A DNA stretch of 40,838 nucleotides from a virus. Location: positions 240-41,077 of the IMG/VR virus record IMGVR_UViG_3300010233_000071. One strand, 5' to 3'. The notes under the pieces are model-generated. The model saw only the letters and a list, made by a program, of their open reading frames with translations. It had not been told where the DNA came from and did not search any database. Shown here in pieces: positions 16,901 to 24,360 of this stretch; position 1 is the stretch's first letter, and every line of letters starts with the position of its first letter. The translations under genes were made by a program, and so were the position numbers.

Positions 16901-17732
16901 AGCCATTTTCATGCAGGACAATAAATTGACTGCTGGCTGGCAGGCATTATTAAGGATTCTTGAGTCGCCAAATAAAGACACCGGCAAGGTTAACCCCTAT
17001 GGTAAGGCTGGCGCAACCGCTCTTAAAACATTCCTGCCAATCGTCAAGGTTCCAACCAATATCGTTGCTGAAACAATGCAATATGCGCTTGGCTCTGTCA
17101 CTGGCTCTGTGCGTTTAGGTGTTGCGGTTGCTAAAGGACTTGAGAATCTTAAACCGGCTGAGGCCGATATTATCTTGCGCGAATTAAAGAAAGGTTCTCT
17201 TGGCGCGGCCCTGTTGTTGGCTGGATTCTTTAACCCTCAATCAGTTGGTGGTTATTATCAGCGAAACGATAAAGACCAAAAAGGCCATCCAAAGTTTGGC
17301 ACAATTAAAATTGGTGACTGGAATGTTCCGACTTATTTGATTCACAACCCGCTTTTGGAGCAGCTTCAGATTGGCGCGACAATTCGCCATGTTGCGGACT
17401 CCAAGCTTCGTAAAAAAGATAAAGAAACACAAGGTGTTGGAAGCGGTGTTTTGGCTGCGGCCATTGGGCTTACTGAAGAAGTTCCTTTTGTTGGTCAAGT
17501 TGGTGATTTACTTGGCTCTTTAACAGACCCTTATGAGCGTCGCGAATATATCAACCGTTTCGTGCGCGACATGACGGTTCCGCTTGGTGTTTCATGGGCT
17601 GCTAAATACTTTGATAAGGATGCCAATGGAAATTACATTGAACGCGATGCTAAAACGACAATGGAGGCCATTCAAAGCGCAGTTCCTTTGATGCGTGAAA
17701 AGTTGCCAGTCAAGAAAAAGAAAAGAGCCTGA
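13959..17732 (+). CDS. Large ejection or polyvalent-type virion protein, 1257 aa
   Basis: The longest gene of the window. The N-terminus carries a duplicated motif FSFEDA (residues about 5-10 and 18-23), then long disordered Thr/Pro/Ala segments. Residues about 480-800 are charged and helical (RGLNARKIMANEDYSLSRME, a coiled-coil-like Lys/Glu region). The C-terminal third (KTFLPIVKVPTNIVAE, GSLGAALLLAGFF, YERREYINRFVRDMTVPLG) resembles large phage proteins carrying polyvalent-type domains, usually packaged and ejected with DNA. Hydrophobic stretches near 1100 could insert into membranes. A transglycosylase or protease motif was looked for and not found. It ends the operon before a bidirectional terminator. 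Confidence 0.6.
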   Translation: MATTFSFEDAVAPAKNSFSFEDAATPAPVSREEKQSNLRAQQQVLRNTDPTTALSQLPSALFTPSDATVERANQEVATKQWPTIDALGSDATFIKPTTHEDVSTLAGVNPTSRTAKVTSGAVNAAGSVANSFTTPENALAFASPAAAGAFIAQMATQIPGQLSRAAGAYSGGDTSKGDEELLNGLVAAGMIAVPAAHLKAKNPLESALGSDNAKALRDELKNFNKQIETAPLADAPQVQIQGALPAETPASTIQPVANATPSNIAETPSNVRVLKQRFDESGNPVSAPISPVAETTNPAEISSKLVDRQLATSDALTPETPSNASEVTTPKPDWQVTVQSPIKVGENTAPGFVQFDDVTGGENKWSKSAATLAKEGVQVPDFSQLPQGKYTFEQAQKLLSEQPNLKESQQPLNPMPEIKGSSNRPETDVIPAPDNVTSIKNDQVDIEREKRGLPPVVEPAKRGFGKVWDDALQQVAQNPDVQTRLIDELRENPRALTDTEDALLLQRQITLHNEYQKIQDKIKDATPEDAAELKIREAKLSDDLLDLYNINKTSGTETGRGLNARKIMANEDYSLSRMETRLRSAKRGDNKLSDSEKTDIKKIAKNIEKTRKAMEGYDESIAKDSTAPKYSDYVIGIAEKIVSALDKRADAARQRIKEKSGRLSAGIDPTLLADYAEIGASHIAHIGLDFAKWSKAMTDEFGDKIAPQLKAIFDDAQKRADELSAKLAPQNPEVKRAVKKQPAGNTALKSLKTRYANRTAELKGKIESGDLTVKPRNKVALDKEALKLKEAYENAKLEFDKLLVKERLKNRTLLEKTQDTFVKWRRAFLLSSPITLAKLTSAAIERLAFTPIEEGLGAVYSKLPVVRGVAAKAPREGGLNAKAEAKALTEGFTQGMKDAWQTLKTGKGQLDSLFGKRDVLPHSAIDFIGAIHGALKAPVKRAEFARSFEKRAEFAIKNGQDVSDPLVQTQMAVGAYKDANRAIFMQDNKLTAGWQALLRILESPNKDTGKVNPYGKAGATALKTFLPIVKVPTNIVAETMQYALGSVTGSVRLGVAVAKGLENLKPAEADIILRELKKGSLGAALLLAGFFNPQSVGGYYQRNDKDQKGHPKFGTIKIGDWNVPTYLIHNPLLEQLQIGATIRHVADSKLRKKDKETQGVGSGVLAAAIGLTEEVPFVGQVGDLLGSLTDPYERREYINRFVRDMTVPLGVSWAAKYFDKDANGNYIERDAKTTMEAIQSAVPLMREKLPVKKKKRA

Positions 17733-17757
17733 CTCAATTAAGAATCAGGCTCTTGTT
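17723..17757. terminator. Bidirectional terminator between convergent operons
   Basis: AAGAGCCTGA (17723-17732) pairs perfectly with TCAGGCTCTT (17745-17754), 10 bp, loop of 12 nt, A-rich on the left and T-containing on the right. It lies between the end of the 1257-aa gene and the end of the scaffold gene. Confidence 0.8.
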
Positions 17758-17770
17758 CCCCCAACCCAAA

Positions 17771-18937
17771 TTAGACCGATAAGGCTTCGCGCAACTCTTG
17801 GTTCCAAGGCTTAGGTTCCGCTGGCGTGGCTTCAGCCGTTGCTGTGCGCTTCGTCTTTCCGGCTTTAGACGCTTCCTTGCCCTCGACTCGCTCTTTATAT
17901 TCAGCCAATTCAGAAAGGGCGGCTTTTAAGCGGCGTTCTGCCACTGGATAGTTGATTGCCCGAAGCCGGATAGCAGCATCTAGCACAAGCAATTCCTTTG
18001 GTGGAATCTTGTCACGATTGAAATATGCCGCATCTACAAGCGAGGTTGATTTCTGGCGCAACGATAATTCATCTGCATCATCTGGATTATCTTGGAACAA
18101 TTCGGCATTGGCCTCTGTCATGTCTTTTGTAGCTGACTGAAACGCCTTGGTTGATTCTTCCAGATTGCGAAGATTGTCGGCGCGCTCCTTTTGTTCCCGT
18201 TCGTCGGCTCCCGATTGCCAATCATTCAAAGCTTTATCTTTGTTCTCTTGCAGCTTGTGGATTTCGTCATATTGAGCCATGACTGAGGGCGCATCCATAC
18301 CAAACATTTCTTGTGCTTGTTTACGGGCGGCGGCTCGTGAAAGGCCATATAAAGGCCCAAAGTCAGTGTCCCAATTAGCAGGGCGAACAGTTCCGTCTGG
18401 CAGTGTGACTTCCAAAGAATCAACGATTTTCTTGGCATATCCAGCCGCGTTCTTGAAAGGCTCCTCGTAATTCTTGATATAATCAGGATGTTGCGCGTAA
18501 TCCTTGGAGGCCAATTTGCCACGAAGTTCGGCAATCTGTTTCTCGGCTTCTTGTTGCTTGATCGTAAACGCCGAAACATCACCACCACCCTGCTTTTCAA
18601 GTTTCTCGGCTTTCTCGCGCCATTTTGTTGCCTCAGCCTTTTGAGCATCATGCAGGCGATTCAATTCCTCAATGCGTGTCCGTTGCTGTGCAATCGGGTC
18701 AACGCGCTTCAAGGTTGGCTTGACGGGCTTATCTGATGTCTTTTCACCTTCCTTAAACTCTGGCTCGTCTGCAAGGCGTTTAGGGGCTTCTGTGTCGGCT
18801 TTAGGCTCTGCCTTGGGTTCGGCCTTTAGCTCGGCCTTCTTTTCTGGAATAGCCAATCCAGAAAACGGGTCGTTAATCTTGACCTGTTCTGCTGCTGGCG
18901 TGGTTGCTGGTGTTGGTGCGGCGGCTAGTTCTGACAT
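17771..18937 (-). CDS. Probable head scaffolding protein, 388 aa
   Basis: Charged, helical and without Cys. It has an Ala/Pro-rich N-terminus, a Lys/Glu/Pro repeat (KAELKAEPKAEPKAD), a long coiled-coil-like middle (IEELNRLHDAQKAEATKWRE) and a basic C-terminal end (WNQELREALSV). Phage scaffolds have this composition and are lost or cleaved after capsid assembly. Oddly, it is the last gene of a minus-strand operon while the capsid gene is about 7 kb away on the plus strand. A structural coiled-coil protein of another kind remains possible. Confidence 0.65.
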   Translation of the reverse strand: MSELAAAPTPATTPAAEQVKINDPFSGLAIPEKKAELKAEPKAEPKADTEAPKRLADEPEFKEGEKTSDKPVKPTLKRVDPIAQQRTRIEELNRLHDAQKAEATKWREKAEKLEKQGGGDVSAFTIKQQEAEKQIAELRGKLASKDYAQHPDYIKNYEEPFKNAAGYAKKIVDSLEVTLPDGTVRPANWDTDFGPLYGLSRAAARKQAQEMFGMDAPSVMAQYDEIHKLQENKDKALNDWQSGADEREQKERADNLRNLEESTKAFQSATKDMTEANAELFQDNPDDADELSLRQKSTSLVDAAYFNRDKIPPKELLVLDAAIRLRAINYPVAERRLKAALSELAEYKERVEGKEASKAGKTKRTATAEATPAEPKPWNQELREALSV

Positions 18938-18943
18938 ATTGGA

Positions 18944-19240
18944 TTATTGTTGTGTGGGTGGTTGTGGAATGTGGTTTATGGGAACGTGAATATCATGGTT
19001 CAGACCTGCTCCGCTGGTTACTTCGTTCCAGCCGGTTTCTTCAGCTTCAGAGTTGGGCAAACCGACTAAAATATCCTCAAACATGAATGCCCCGCGCCCT
19101 TGTTCAGCAGTTGGATTCTTATAGGCAAATTCTGCCTTTGCAAACGTCATTAGTTGCTCGAAAACAGGCGAAGTTACCATTTTCAAAGCCGCGTCTGAAA
19201 TATCTTTGTTGCGAAGGAATTGCTCTTTGGGTTTTGCCAT
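18944..19240 (-). CDS. Small protein upstream of the scaffold, 98 aa
   Basis: The ATG at 19240 (MAKPKEQFLRNKDI) is chosen over an upstream TTG at 19255 because the latter overlaps the glycosyltransferase stop. The N-terminal half is helical and the C-terminus is Pro/His-rich (INHIPQPPTQQ). No family is recognised. Its place 6 bases before the scaffold gene suggests a head-assembly role. Confidence 0.6.
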   Translation of the reverse strand: MAKPKEQFLRNKDISDAALKMVTSPVFEQLMTFAKAEFAYKNPTAEQGRGAFMFEDILVGLPNSEAEETGWNEVTSGAGLNHDIHVPINHIPQPPTQQ

Positions 19241-19244
19241 AGTT

Positions 19245-20954
19245 TTATTTACCAAGAATTGATTCTATCAGTTGAATTGGAACGACTTTGACCTTTTGTC
19301 CATTTATCCATGTTTCTTGCTCTTTGTCAATAGGAGAGTGGCTCCACATCTGATATAGCGGGAACAATCCGCCGTTAGGATTTGAGTTTCCGCCGTTGTC
19401 AATTGGGTTGTAAAGCTCTTTTTGAAACTGTAACGCCACATTTCCAAGTGTATTAAACTCGCAGAATCCGGGTGGGTGTTCGTTGCGTTGCGCCCTTACA
19501 TAGCTGTCAAAATCTTTTCCGGTGTGCTTCTCAACCATTTCGCGCATCAATTTATAGGTGCTGCGATGGTAACATTCTGGGTGTTGTCGCATCGTTTCAA
19601 ATTCCATCTTGATTGGAAGGCAATTCTCAACCGCGCCTTTCCACGCAATCACCCCCGGCTCTCTTTCAATCAATGTTTCCAATTTCTCAAATTGAAGGAT
19701 TGGCTTTCCATCTTTAAATAGTGTCTCTGGTGTGATTGGCGCATTGAAGATGCAATCTGCATCCATGTGGGCTATGTAATCGGCAGTTGTGTATTCGTCT
19801 GCGCGACACTTGGCAATCATGTGAACAAGCATTCCCTTTACTTTCCAATCTGGACGCGGTAGAACTTTAAAGATTTCGCTGGCTTCTTTCACTATCAATT
19901 TGCACTCCTCTAAGCTCTCTTTTGGAACAAGAATCGTTACGCCCAGAAATTCAGTCGCAAACTTGGCGATAGATTTAAGGCAGTATTTCAGATATGGAAA
20001 ATCCTTGCAGTAGGTGACGATTAAGATTTCGACTTTTGGATTTGATCTAACATGAACAACCAAATCTTGCGCTAAAACCCGTCTGTCAATTTGATAAATT
20101 GTATTTTTATCCTCCCATTGAATTACCGGCGCAAGGTCAATTTCGGGCTTCTTTTCCGGCCCTGTCCAATCAGATTTAATCTGGTGAACGGCGACAACTT
20201 TTCCACTGGTCAAAAGCTCTTTGCGTTCATCCTCACTCGAAAGGATGTTGCCATAACCAGAATAGACAGAGTGAAAGTGAACCACCTTGTCATAAACATC
20301 TTCTTTAAATTCTGTCCACATGCGTATTCCAACCTCGTAATCAAAGGTTTTCATGTTCTGGGCACGCTCAATGTATTTCTCTGGCGTGCCAGCTATTTCA
20401 GGGAAGGTTTTTACCAGCCATGAAACATTGTAGATTGCCAAAGCTCCATTTGGAAACACGCACGAATCACGATGTTCGGCAAGATTGCCAGTTCCAGTGA
20501 TTGCAAAAGGCATCGGACTTTCGATGTTATCAGCCACAAGTTTCTCAAACTTTCTGGCGGCGTTTTGATTGTGTGAGCTTGGATTAAAAATCACCATTGA
20601 ACCACCGCATACAGCCATAGGGTTCTTGGCAAAGAACTCGTCAAATATAACCGAGTCCCAATGACGGCGATTAACGCGGCAATCTGGCTCAAGAATCAGG
20701 ACATGAGTAAAACCTTGCGAGGCTGCAATACGGATGCCAACAAGGAATATGAGATTGGGCTTGCTCATCTTGTTTTTTGGCGTTTCCGCAACATCAATCG
20801 AACCGCCAAGCTTGATGCAGCCTTCGCGTTCAAGCGTATCGGAATACATGATTAAATCATGCTTCGGAGGAAAGTTGTCAAGGTTCTTTAAGAACGCTTC
20901 TGACTCTCCAACGTGAGCGGGGCAGTAACACAGAACGGCTAACTTTTCATTCAT
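19245..20954 (-). CDS. Two-domain glycosyltransferase, 569 aa
   Basis: Start at 20954 (MNEKLAVLCYCPAHVGE) is supported by an ATGA overlap with the upstream gene. The N-terminal domain (to about residue 280) has LILEPDCRV, a D-x-D-like site of GT-A enzymes. The second domain begins near VEILIVTYCKDFPYLKYCLKSI and has AHMDADCIF, a clear metal-binding D-x-D motif. Both would transfer sugars from nucleotide sugars. The C-terminus contains NPNGGLFPLYQMWSHSP. It lies in a cassette with a GT9-like protein and an FkbM methyltransferase. Targets could be host surface glycans or virion proteins; the sequence does not decide. Confidence 0.75.
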   Translation of the reverse strand: MNEKLAVLCYCPAHVGESEAFLKNLDNFPPKHDLIMYSDTLEREGCIKLGGSIDVAETPKNKMSKPNLIFLVGIRIAASQGFTHVLILEPDCRVNRRHWDSVIFDEFFAKNPMAVCGGSMVIFNPSSHNQNAARKFEKLVADNIESPMPFAITGTGNLAEHRDSCVFPNGALAIYNVSWLVKTFPEIAGTPEKYIERAQNMKTFDYEVGIRMWTEFKEDVYDKVVHFHSVYSGYGNILSSEDERKELLTSGKVVAVHQIKSDWTGPEKKPEIDLAPVIQWEDKNTIYQIDRRVLAQDLVVHVRSNPKVEILIVTYCKDFPYLKYCLKSIAKFATEFLGVTILVPKESLEECKLIVKEASEIFKVLPRPDWKVKGMLVHMIAKCRADEYTTADYIAHMDADCIFNAPITPETLFKDGKPILQFEKLETLIEREPGVIAWKGAVENCLPIKMEFETMRQHPECYHRSTYKLMREMVEKHTGKDFDSYVRAQRNEHPPGFCEFNTLGNVALQFQKELYNPIDNGGNSNPNGGLFPLYQMWSHSPIDKEQETWINGQKVKVVPIQLIESILGK

Positions 20955-21592
20955 AATGGGCGGTCTAAAATTTGCCATCTTTGTCCAAAAATAGGAAGCG
21001 CGCATCCGTCACGCCTTGCGTAGCGATGCAGGTATTTCTTTCCAATAAAACCCATCTGGTCAATCAAAATTGCAAAAGAACTATTTATGCAATGAAACTC
21101 GCCAGCCTCGCAAAGCGTTTTTACGTGGTCTAAAATACTATCAGTTTTTTCTGGTCGGAATCCCTTAATTGGAATATCAAATCCACGCGATGAATCGTCA
21201 TGGATAAATTTAATCCTATCGCCGTCGTATTTTCCATCTAGTTGATAAAATGAGGCATAGTCAAATTTCCTTGGAACACTGAACGAACGCCACTTTTCGA
21301 TAAAAGGAACTTCAGCCTGAACATAGAAAGACTCGTCCCAGCGATTAGGGTCAAAATTTCGCCCGCGTTGCCCTAAATGGATTGATGGAAAAGTTCTAAT
21401 ACAATCGTGCGGAACAATTTCAAGCGACTTGTCCTGAATCAAATCCTCAAATATAGCAATAGCACTTTTTAAATTGTGTGGGTAGCACGGTATTTGAAGT
21501 TCGTATATTTTTTGAGAAATCAAGTATCTGATTAACCCATTGCACAAAAGCAAGTCACCGAGGCCAAGATTTAGGTCAAGAAAGTATTTCAC
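20951..21592 (-). CDS. GT9-like glycosyltransferase-fold protein, 213 aa
   Basis: Starts with GTG, overlapping the previous stop (GTGA). The N-terminus LDLNLGLGDLLLCNGLIR matches the glycine-rich opening (G-x-G-D) of heptosyltransferase-like GT-B proteins, and HCINSSFAILIDQMGF fits the later donor-site segment that often reads NSSFA. The protein is shorter than usual GT9 enzymes (about 330 aa), so it may be a minimal or single-substrate variant. It is translationally coupled to the two-domain glycosyltransferase, suggesting one pathway. Confidence 0.6.
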   Translation of the reverse strand: MKYFLDLNLGLGDLLLCNGLIRYLISQKIYELQIPCYPHNLKSAIAIFEDLIQDKSLEIVPHDCIRTFPSIHLGQRGRNFDPNRWDESFYVQAEVPFIEKWRSFSVPRKFDYASFYQLDGKYDGDRIKFIHDDSSRGFDIPIKGFRPEKTDSILDHVKTLCEAGEFHCINSSFAILIDQMGFIGKKYLHRYARRDGCALPIFGQRWQILDRPL

Positions 21593-21765
21593 TGGTTTAG
21601 TTCTTCATTTGTTACAGGCTTGCCATGAATCATCAAATTGGCCTTTCTTTCAGAATCATCGTCAATCAATCTTTGCCACTCGACAATTGTTTTTCCTTCA
21701 AGTGGAATTTTGCATCCAGCAATATAAAAATTATCCCTATCATATTCCAAATTAATGGTTTTCAT
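21589..21765 (-). CDS. Small hypothetical protein, 58 aa
   Basis: Reads MKTINLEYDRDNFYIAGCK and ends PVTNEELNQ. Overlaps (TAAATG upstream, GTGA downstream) show it is part of the glycosylation operon. No family is recognised. Confidence 0.6.
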   Translation of the reverse strand: MKTINLEYDRDNFYIAGCKIPLEGKTIVEWQRLIDDDSERKANLMIHGKPVTNEELNQ

Positions 21766-21942
21766 TTATTCATCATTCCAGCATTGGCAAAGTTGATAGC
21801 CTGATTGGTCTCGGCCACAATGCTTGCAAAACAATTCATCCAGTCCATCAAGAAAAAGAACTCTATCGCTTGGCTCAAGCTCCTTAATTCCATGATACAC
21901 AAATCCAACCAAGGCTGACAATCTTTCTTCGGATATATTCAT
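21766..21942 (-). CDS. Small Cys-containing protein, 58 aa
   Basis: Begins MNISEERLSALVGFVYHG and carries CKHCGRDQSGYQLCQCW at the C-terminus, a C-x2-C ... C-x-C zinc-binding pattern. The start overlaps the methyltransferase stop by ATGA. Function unknown. Confidence 0.6.
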   Translation of the reverse strand: MNISEERLSALVGFVYHGIKELEPSDRVLFLDGLDELFCKHCGRDQSGYQLCQCWNDE

Positions 21943-22628
21943 TTAGGTAAAAACAAAAGGTCAAATTGATCAAGTCCAAAGTGGTGATTTGGGTCAATGA
22001 ATTGGTAGTGGTAGCCAAATGATTCCAGAGGCTTAATAATGTCATTCTGATTGAATCCATAACGCGCCAATGCCCCCTTATTGATTTCTATGAACAGCTT
22101 TGGTTTTAATTTTTCAATGGTCTTTTCTGCTCCCAAAATGATTTTAGGCTCAAATCCTTCTGCATCTATTTTTATAAAATCGCATTTTGAAAGCTTGAAT
22201 GAATCAATTGTTTCACATTGAATAAATGTTTCATTTTGGCCTGTTGAAATATGGCTGGCCCCTGTATTTAAAGTATTCGCATCAATACTCACATGTCCGC
22301 TTGCAAAGCTTAATGCCATGTAATAGGCTGTGGCTTGTGGTGTGTCGCGCAGATTGAACAGAAGGCAGGCGTATGCTGGCAAGTAAGGCTCAAATGCCAA
22401 AACCTTTCCAGATGCTCCAACCTTATCCGCATAAGCCTTTGCGTGGTCGCCAATGTTAGCACCAACATCAATCACAGTGTCGCCAGACTTAATCAGCGGC
22501 AGTATGATTTGCTCAACCGTTCCATCGGTGACAAGCGAACCTTTCTCAATCGCCCATTTGGACAAGTGAGAATCTTCAGAAATCACAGCGAATTGCCAGC
22601 CATCTTTTCCGGTTACGAGTTTAATCAT
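21939..22628 (-). CDS. FkbM-family methyltransferase, 229 aa
   Basis: An S-adenosylmethionine-dependent O-methyltransferase of the class that modifies sugars or glycolipids. The SAM-binding motif is IDVGANIGDHA, followed by LAFEPYLPAYACL (motif II, Glu-Pro) and FIKIDAEGFEPKIILGA, all diagnostic of FkbM. The ATG at 22628 is preferred to a TTG at 22649 because the former lies just at the stop of the upstream gene. It sits with two glycosyltransferases, so it probably methylates a sugar made by this cassette. Confidence 0.9.
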   Translation of the reverse strand: MIKLVTGKDGWQFAVISEDSHLSKWAIEKGSLVTDGTVEQIILPLIKSGDTVIDVGANIGDHAKAYADKVGASGKVLAFEPYLPAYACLLFNLRDTPQATAYYMALSFASGHVSIDANTLNTGASHISTGQNETFIQCETIDSFKLSKCDFIKIDAEGFEPKIILGAEKTIEKLKPKLFIEINKGALARYGFNQNDIIKPLESFGYHYQFIDPNHHFGLDQFDLLFLPK

Positions 22629-22809
22629 TATTTGATTTTTGGTTTTCAAGATACCACTTAGCGTGTGGATTTGGATTTTTGGCGTCGGAGTTAATTAGCT
22701 GATTGGCCAACTCGCAAAGAGCAGCGCTTTCTCCATTCAACCTTATATTCATAAAGGTTTCCGCAATTGCGTCTCGTTTTCCTATTTGGTAAAATTCGTT
22801 ATGATTCAT
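22621..22809 (-). CDS. Small hypothetical protein, 62 aa
   Basis: Start at 22809 (MNHNEFYQIGKRDAIAE) follows the end of the GroES-like gene with an 11-base overlap. The N-terminal motif G-K-R-D-A-I and helical body are not recognised as a known family. Operon member only. Confidence 0.55.
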   Translation of the reverse strand: MNHNEFYQIGKRDAIAETFMNIRLNGESAALCELANQLINSDAKNPNPHAKWYLENQKSNND

Positions 22810-23365
22810 TTTCCATCTTTCCCATAATGTCCTTGTAAAGGACAAGCTTGAACACTTCCGAACCTGCCATTACGTCGCGGCCAATGTTCGCAATCGTGCA
22901 AATCTTGTCTCCAATCTTAATGTCGAAATCACACAGAACACCTTTCTTGGTTTTAGTTCCTGTGCCACACAAATAAACCTCATGCCAAGTTACAGTTCCT
23001 TCTTCAGCATCGTAAATATCTGGCGCAATTATTGTGGATTGAGGCAAAGGTAAAGGGCGCAACAATATCCTGTCGCCAATAGGATGATACCGGCCATTTG
23101 CGTCCACTCCCGCAATGTCATTTGGAGAAAGAAATACAAACTTCTCACCGTTAATGGTCGCCTCATGCTTTTGTGCCTTATACATTTCCACATAGACCTT
23201 GCTTCCCTTGGTATATTCGCGTGATTCTTTGATGCCTGTTCCGATGGCTCTAACAATGGCCTCAGAACCTTCCATGAACTCGCTTGGCGCAAGGAACAAT
23301 CCCGATTCCGTCATGGTTGAATGAGGAACAGGATTGGCTGCGATATGATTACCTATGACTTTCAT
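22799..23365 (-). CDS. Tandem GroES-like co-chaperonin, 188 aa
   Basis: Two GroES-like units follow one another. Unit 1 (residues 1 to about 88) reads MKVIGNHIAANPVP, then a mobile-loop-like TMTESGLFLAP, VRAIGTG, KGSKVYVE, INGEKFVFLSPNDIAGV. Unit 2 (about 92-180) reads PIGDRILLRPLPLPQSTIIAPD, LCGTG, IKIGDKICTIANIG, VFKLVLYKDIMG. GDR, GTG, KxGD and the final DI segment are the hallmark GroES positions. Known phage versions (T4 gp31 type) have one domain; chloroplast Cpn20 has two. It probably caps host GroEL during capsid folding. No GroEL gene is in the window. The first domain has a better mobile loop than the second. Confidence 0.8.
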   Translation of the reverse strand: MKVIGNHIAANPVPHSTMTESGLFLAPSEFMEGSEAIVRAIGTGIKESREYTKGSKVYVEMYKAQKHEATINGEKFVFLSPNDIAGVDANGRYHPIGDRILLRPLPLPQSTIIAPDIYDAEEGTVTWHEVYLCGTGTKTKKGVLCDFDIKIGDKICTIANIGRDVMAGSEVFKLVLYKDIMGKMENES

Positions 23366-23562
23366 TAATTCGAGATAATCTTGTTCTCCAATTTGCTCAT
23401 GCCATAGGTCAAAACAATGTCCTCTGGCTTGGCGTTAAATTTACGGGCGAACTCGGTTATCTTGGCTATTAAGGTTCGCTGCTCAAGGATTAGCGATTGA
23501 GCTTCGCGTGCGGCTGATTCTAGGTCGCCGGATGCGGTGATTTTATCGGCTAGTGCGTTCAT
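23365..23562 (-). CDS. Small helical protein, 65 aa
   Basis: Charged helical sequence (AAREAQSLILEQRTLIAKIT) that may form a coiled coil. It overlaps the GroES-like start by one base and the upstream gene by four. No family is recognised. Confidence 0.6.
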   Translation of the reverse strand: MNALADKITASGDLESAAREAQSLILEQRTLIAKITEFARKFNAKPEDIVLTYGMSKLENKIISN

Positions 23563-23738
23563 TTATTTTTTAAGTTATCTTGTTCAACTTTTTTCAAGTA
23601 TTCAGATTTCCAATCGCTCCAATAATTTTGGAAGTTGCAAAGTCCGGCCATTTCTTCAGGTGAGTAATCGGCTTGATTAAGACTGAACTTTTTCTTTGTA
23701 AGCATTTCCCGAACATCATTTAATTCATGTGGGTTCAT
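23559..23738 (-). CDS. Small hypothetical protein, 59 aa
   Basis: The ATG at 23738 (MNPHELNDVREMLTKKK) begins just after the upstream stop, so it is favoured over an in-frame start at 23783. The C-terminus is Lys-rich (KKVEQDNLKNK). No family is recognised. Confidence 0.55.
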   Translation of the reverse strand: MNPHELNDVREMLTKKKFSLNQADYSPEEMAGLCNFQNYWSDWKSEYLKKVEQDNLKNK

Positions 23739-23743
23739 TTTAT

Positions 23744-24166
23744 TTAATAATCTACTGAATCCATTGGAAATCTGCGGTTGCACTTATCGCAGATGTAATC
23801 AAATCTCTGCATTGCGCAGTTCATGCAAGTGCGCCAACTGCCACGGTGATTCTTTTTGCATTCATAAATAGAGTCTATTTCGATAGCTTCTCGTTGGGCT
23901 TTAATTGCTGGCCTTATTTCTGGGCAGAACGATGGAGAGTCATGATTATCGCCTTTAAGCTTGTTAATATCCCAAATCCAGAACCGATAGAGCATTGAAT
24001 GGTAAGACGGAAGCTTGTTAAATTCATCAAGTTCTTCCATTGTTTTAGTGGCTCTAATCAGATTGATTCGCTCCTTGCCAAGCCACTCATTTCTAAAAAG
24101 CATGAAGAATAAAAATAAAGAGATTGAAATAATCACACCAAAAAATATTAAAACTATTAAGTTCAT
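23744..24166 (-). CDS. Membrane-anchored zinc-binding protein, 140 aa
   Basis: Residues 3-24 form a strong hydrophobic anchor (LIVLIFFGVIISISLFLFFM), followed by a soluble domain. The C-terminus has CKKNHRGSWRTCMNC and CDKC, enough Cys and His for one or two zinc sites. It overlaps the HTH gene start by four bases. Function unknown; it would face the cytoplasm if the anchor inserts with positive residues inside. Confidence 0.6.
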   Translation of the reverse strand: MNLIVLIFFGVIISISLFLFFMLFRNEWLGKERINLIRATKTMEELDEFNKLPSYHSMLYRFWIWDINKLKGDNHDSPSFCPEIRPAIKAQREAIEIDSIYECKKNHRGSWRTCMNCAMQRFDYICDKCNRRFPMDSVDY

Positions 24167-24360
24167 TTCTTTATTGGTTCAGAGAGTTTTTGTTCAATGC
24201 AGGATAGGCATTTTGAGGTTGAGGGCATAACACCGTGATAAAGCCAGTGATGATATGTTGAGCCTTCAACGCCCAAAAAGTTAGCTGCCTCCTTCGAGAA
24301 AAGCCTGCTCTCCTTTTGCCACTTGCGGAGGCGTTTTGAGAATTTCGTTGTTTGGCTCAT
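24163..24360 (-). CDS. Helix-turn-helix DNA-binding protein, 65 aa
   Basis: Reads MSQTTKFSKRLRKWQKESRL and has a Cro/C1-type helix-turn-helix at residues about 17-40 (FSKEAANFLGVEGSTYHHWL). The start at 24360 gives a plausible length; earlier starts add residues that are only antisense of nothing recognisable. It shares about 80 bp with the C-terminal end of the decayed homing endonuclease in another frame. It may regulate this operon or the divergent capsid operon. Confidence 0.6.
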   Translation of the reverse strand: MSQTTKFSKRLRKWQKESRLFSKEAANFLGVEGSTYHHWLYHGVMPSTSKCLSCIEQKLSEPIKK

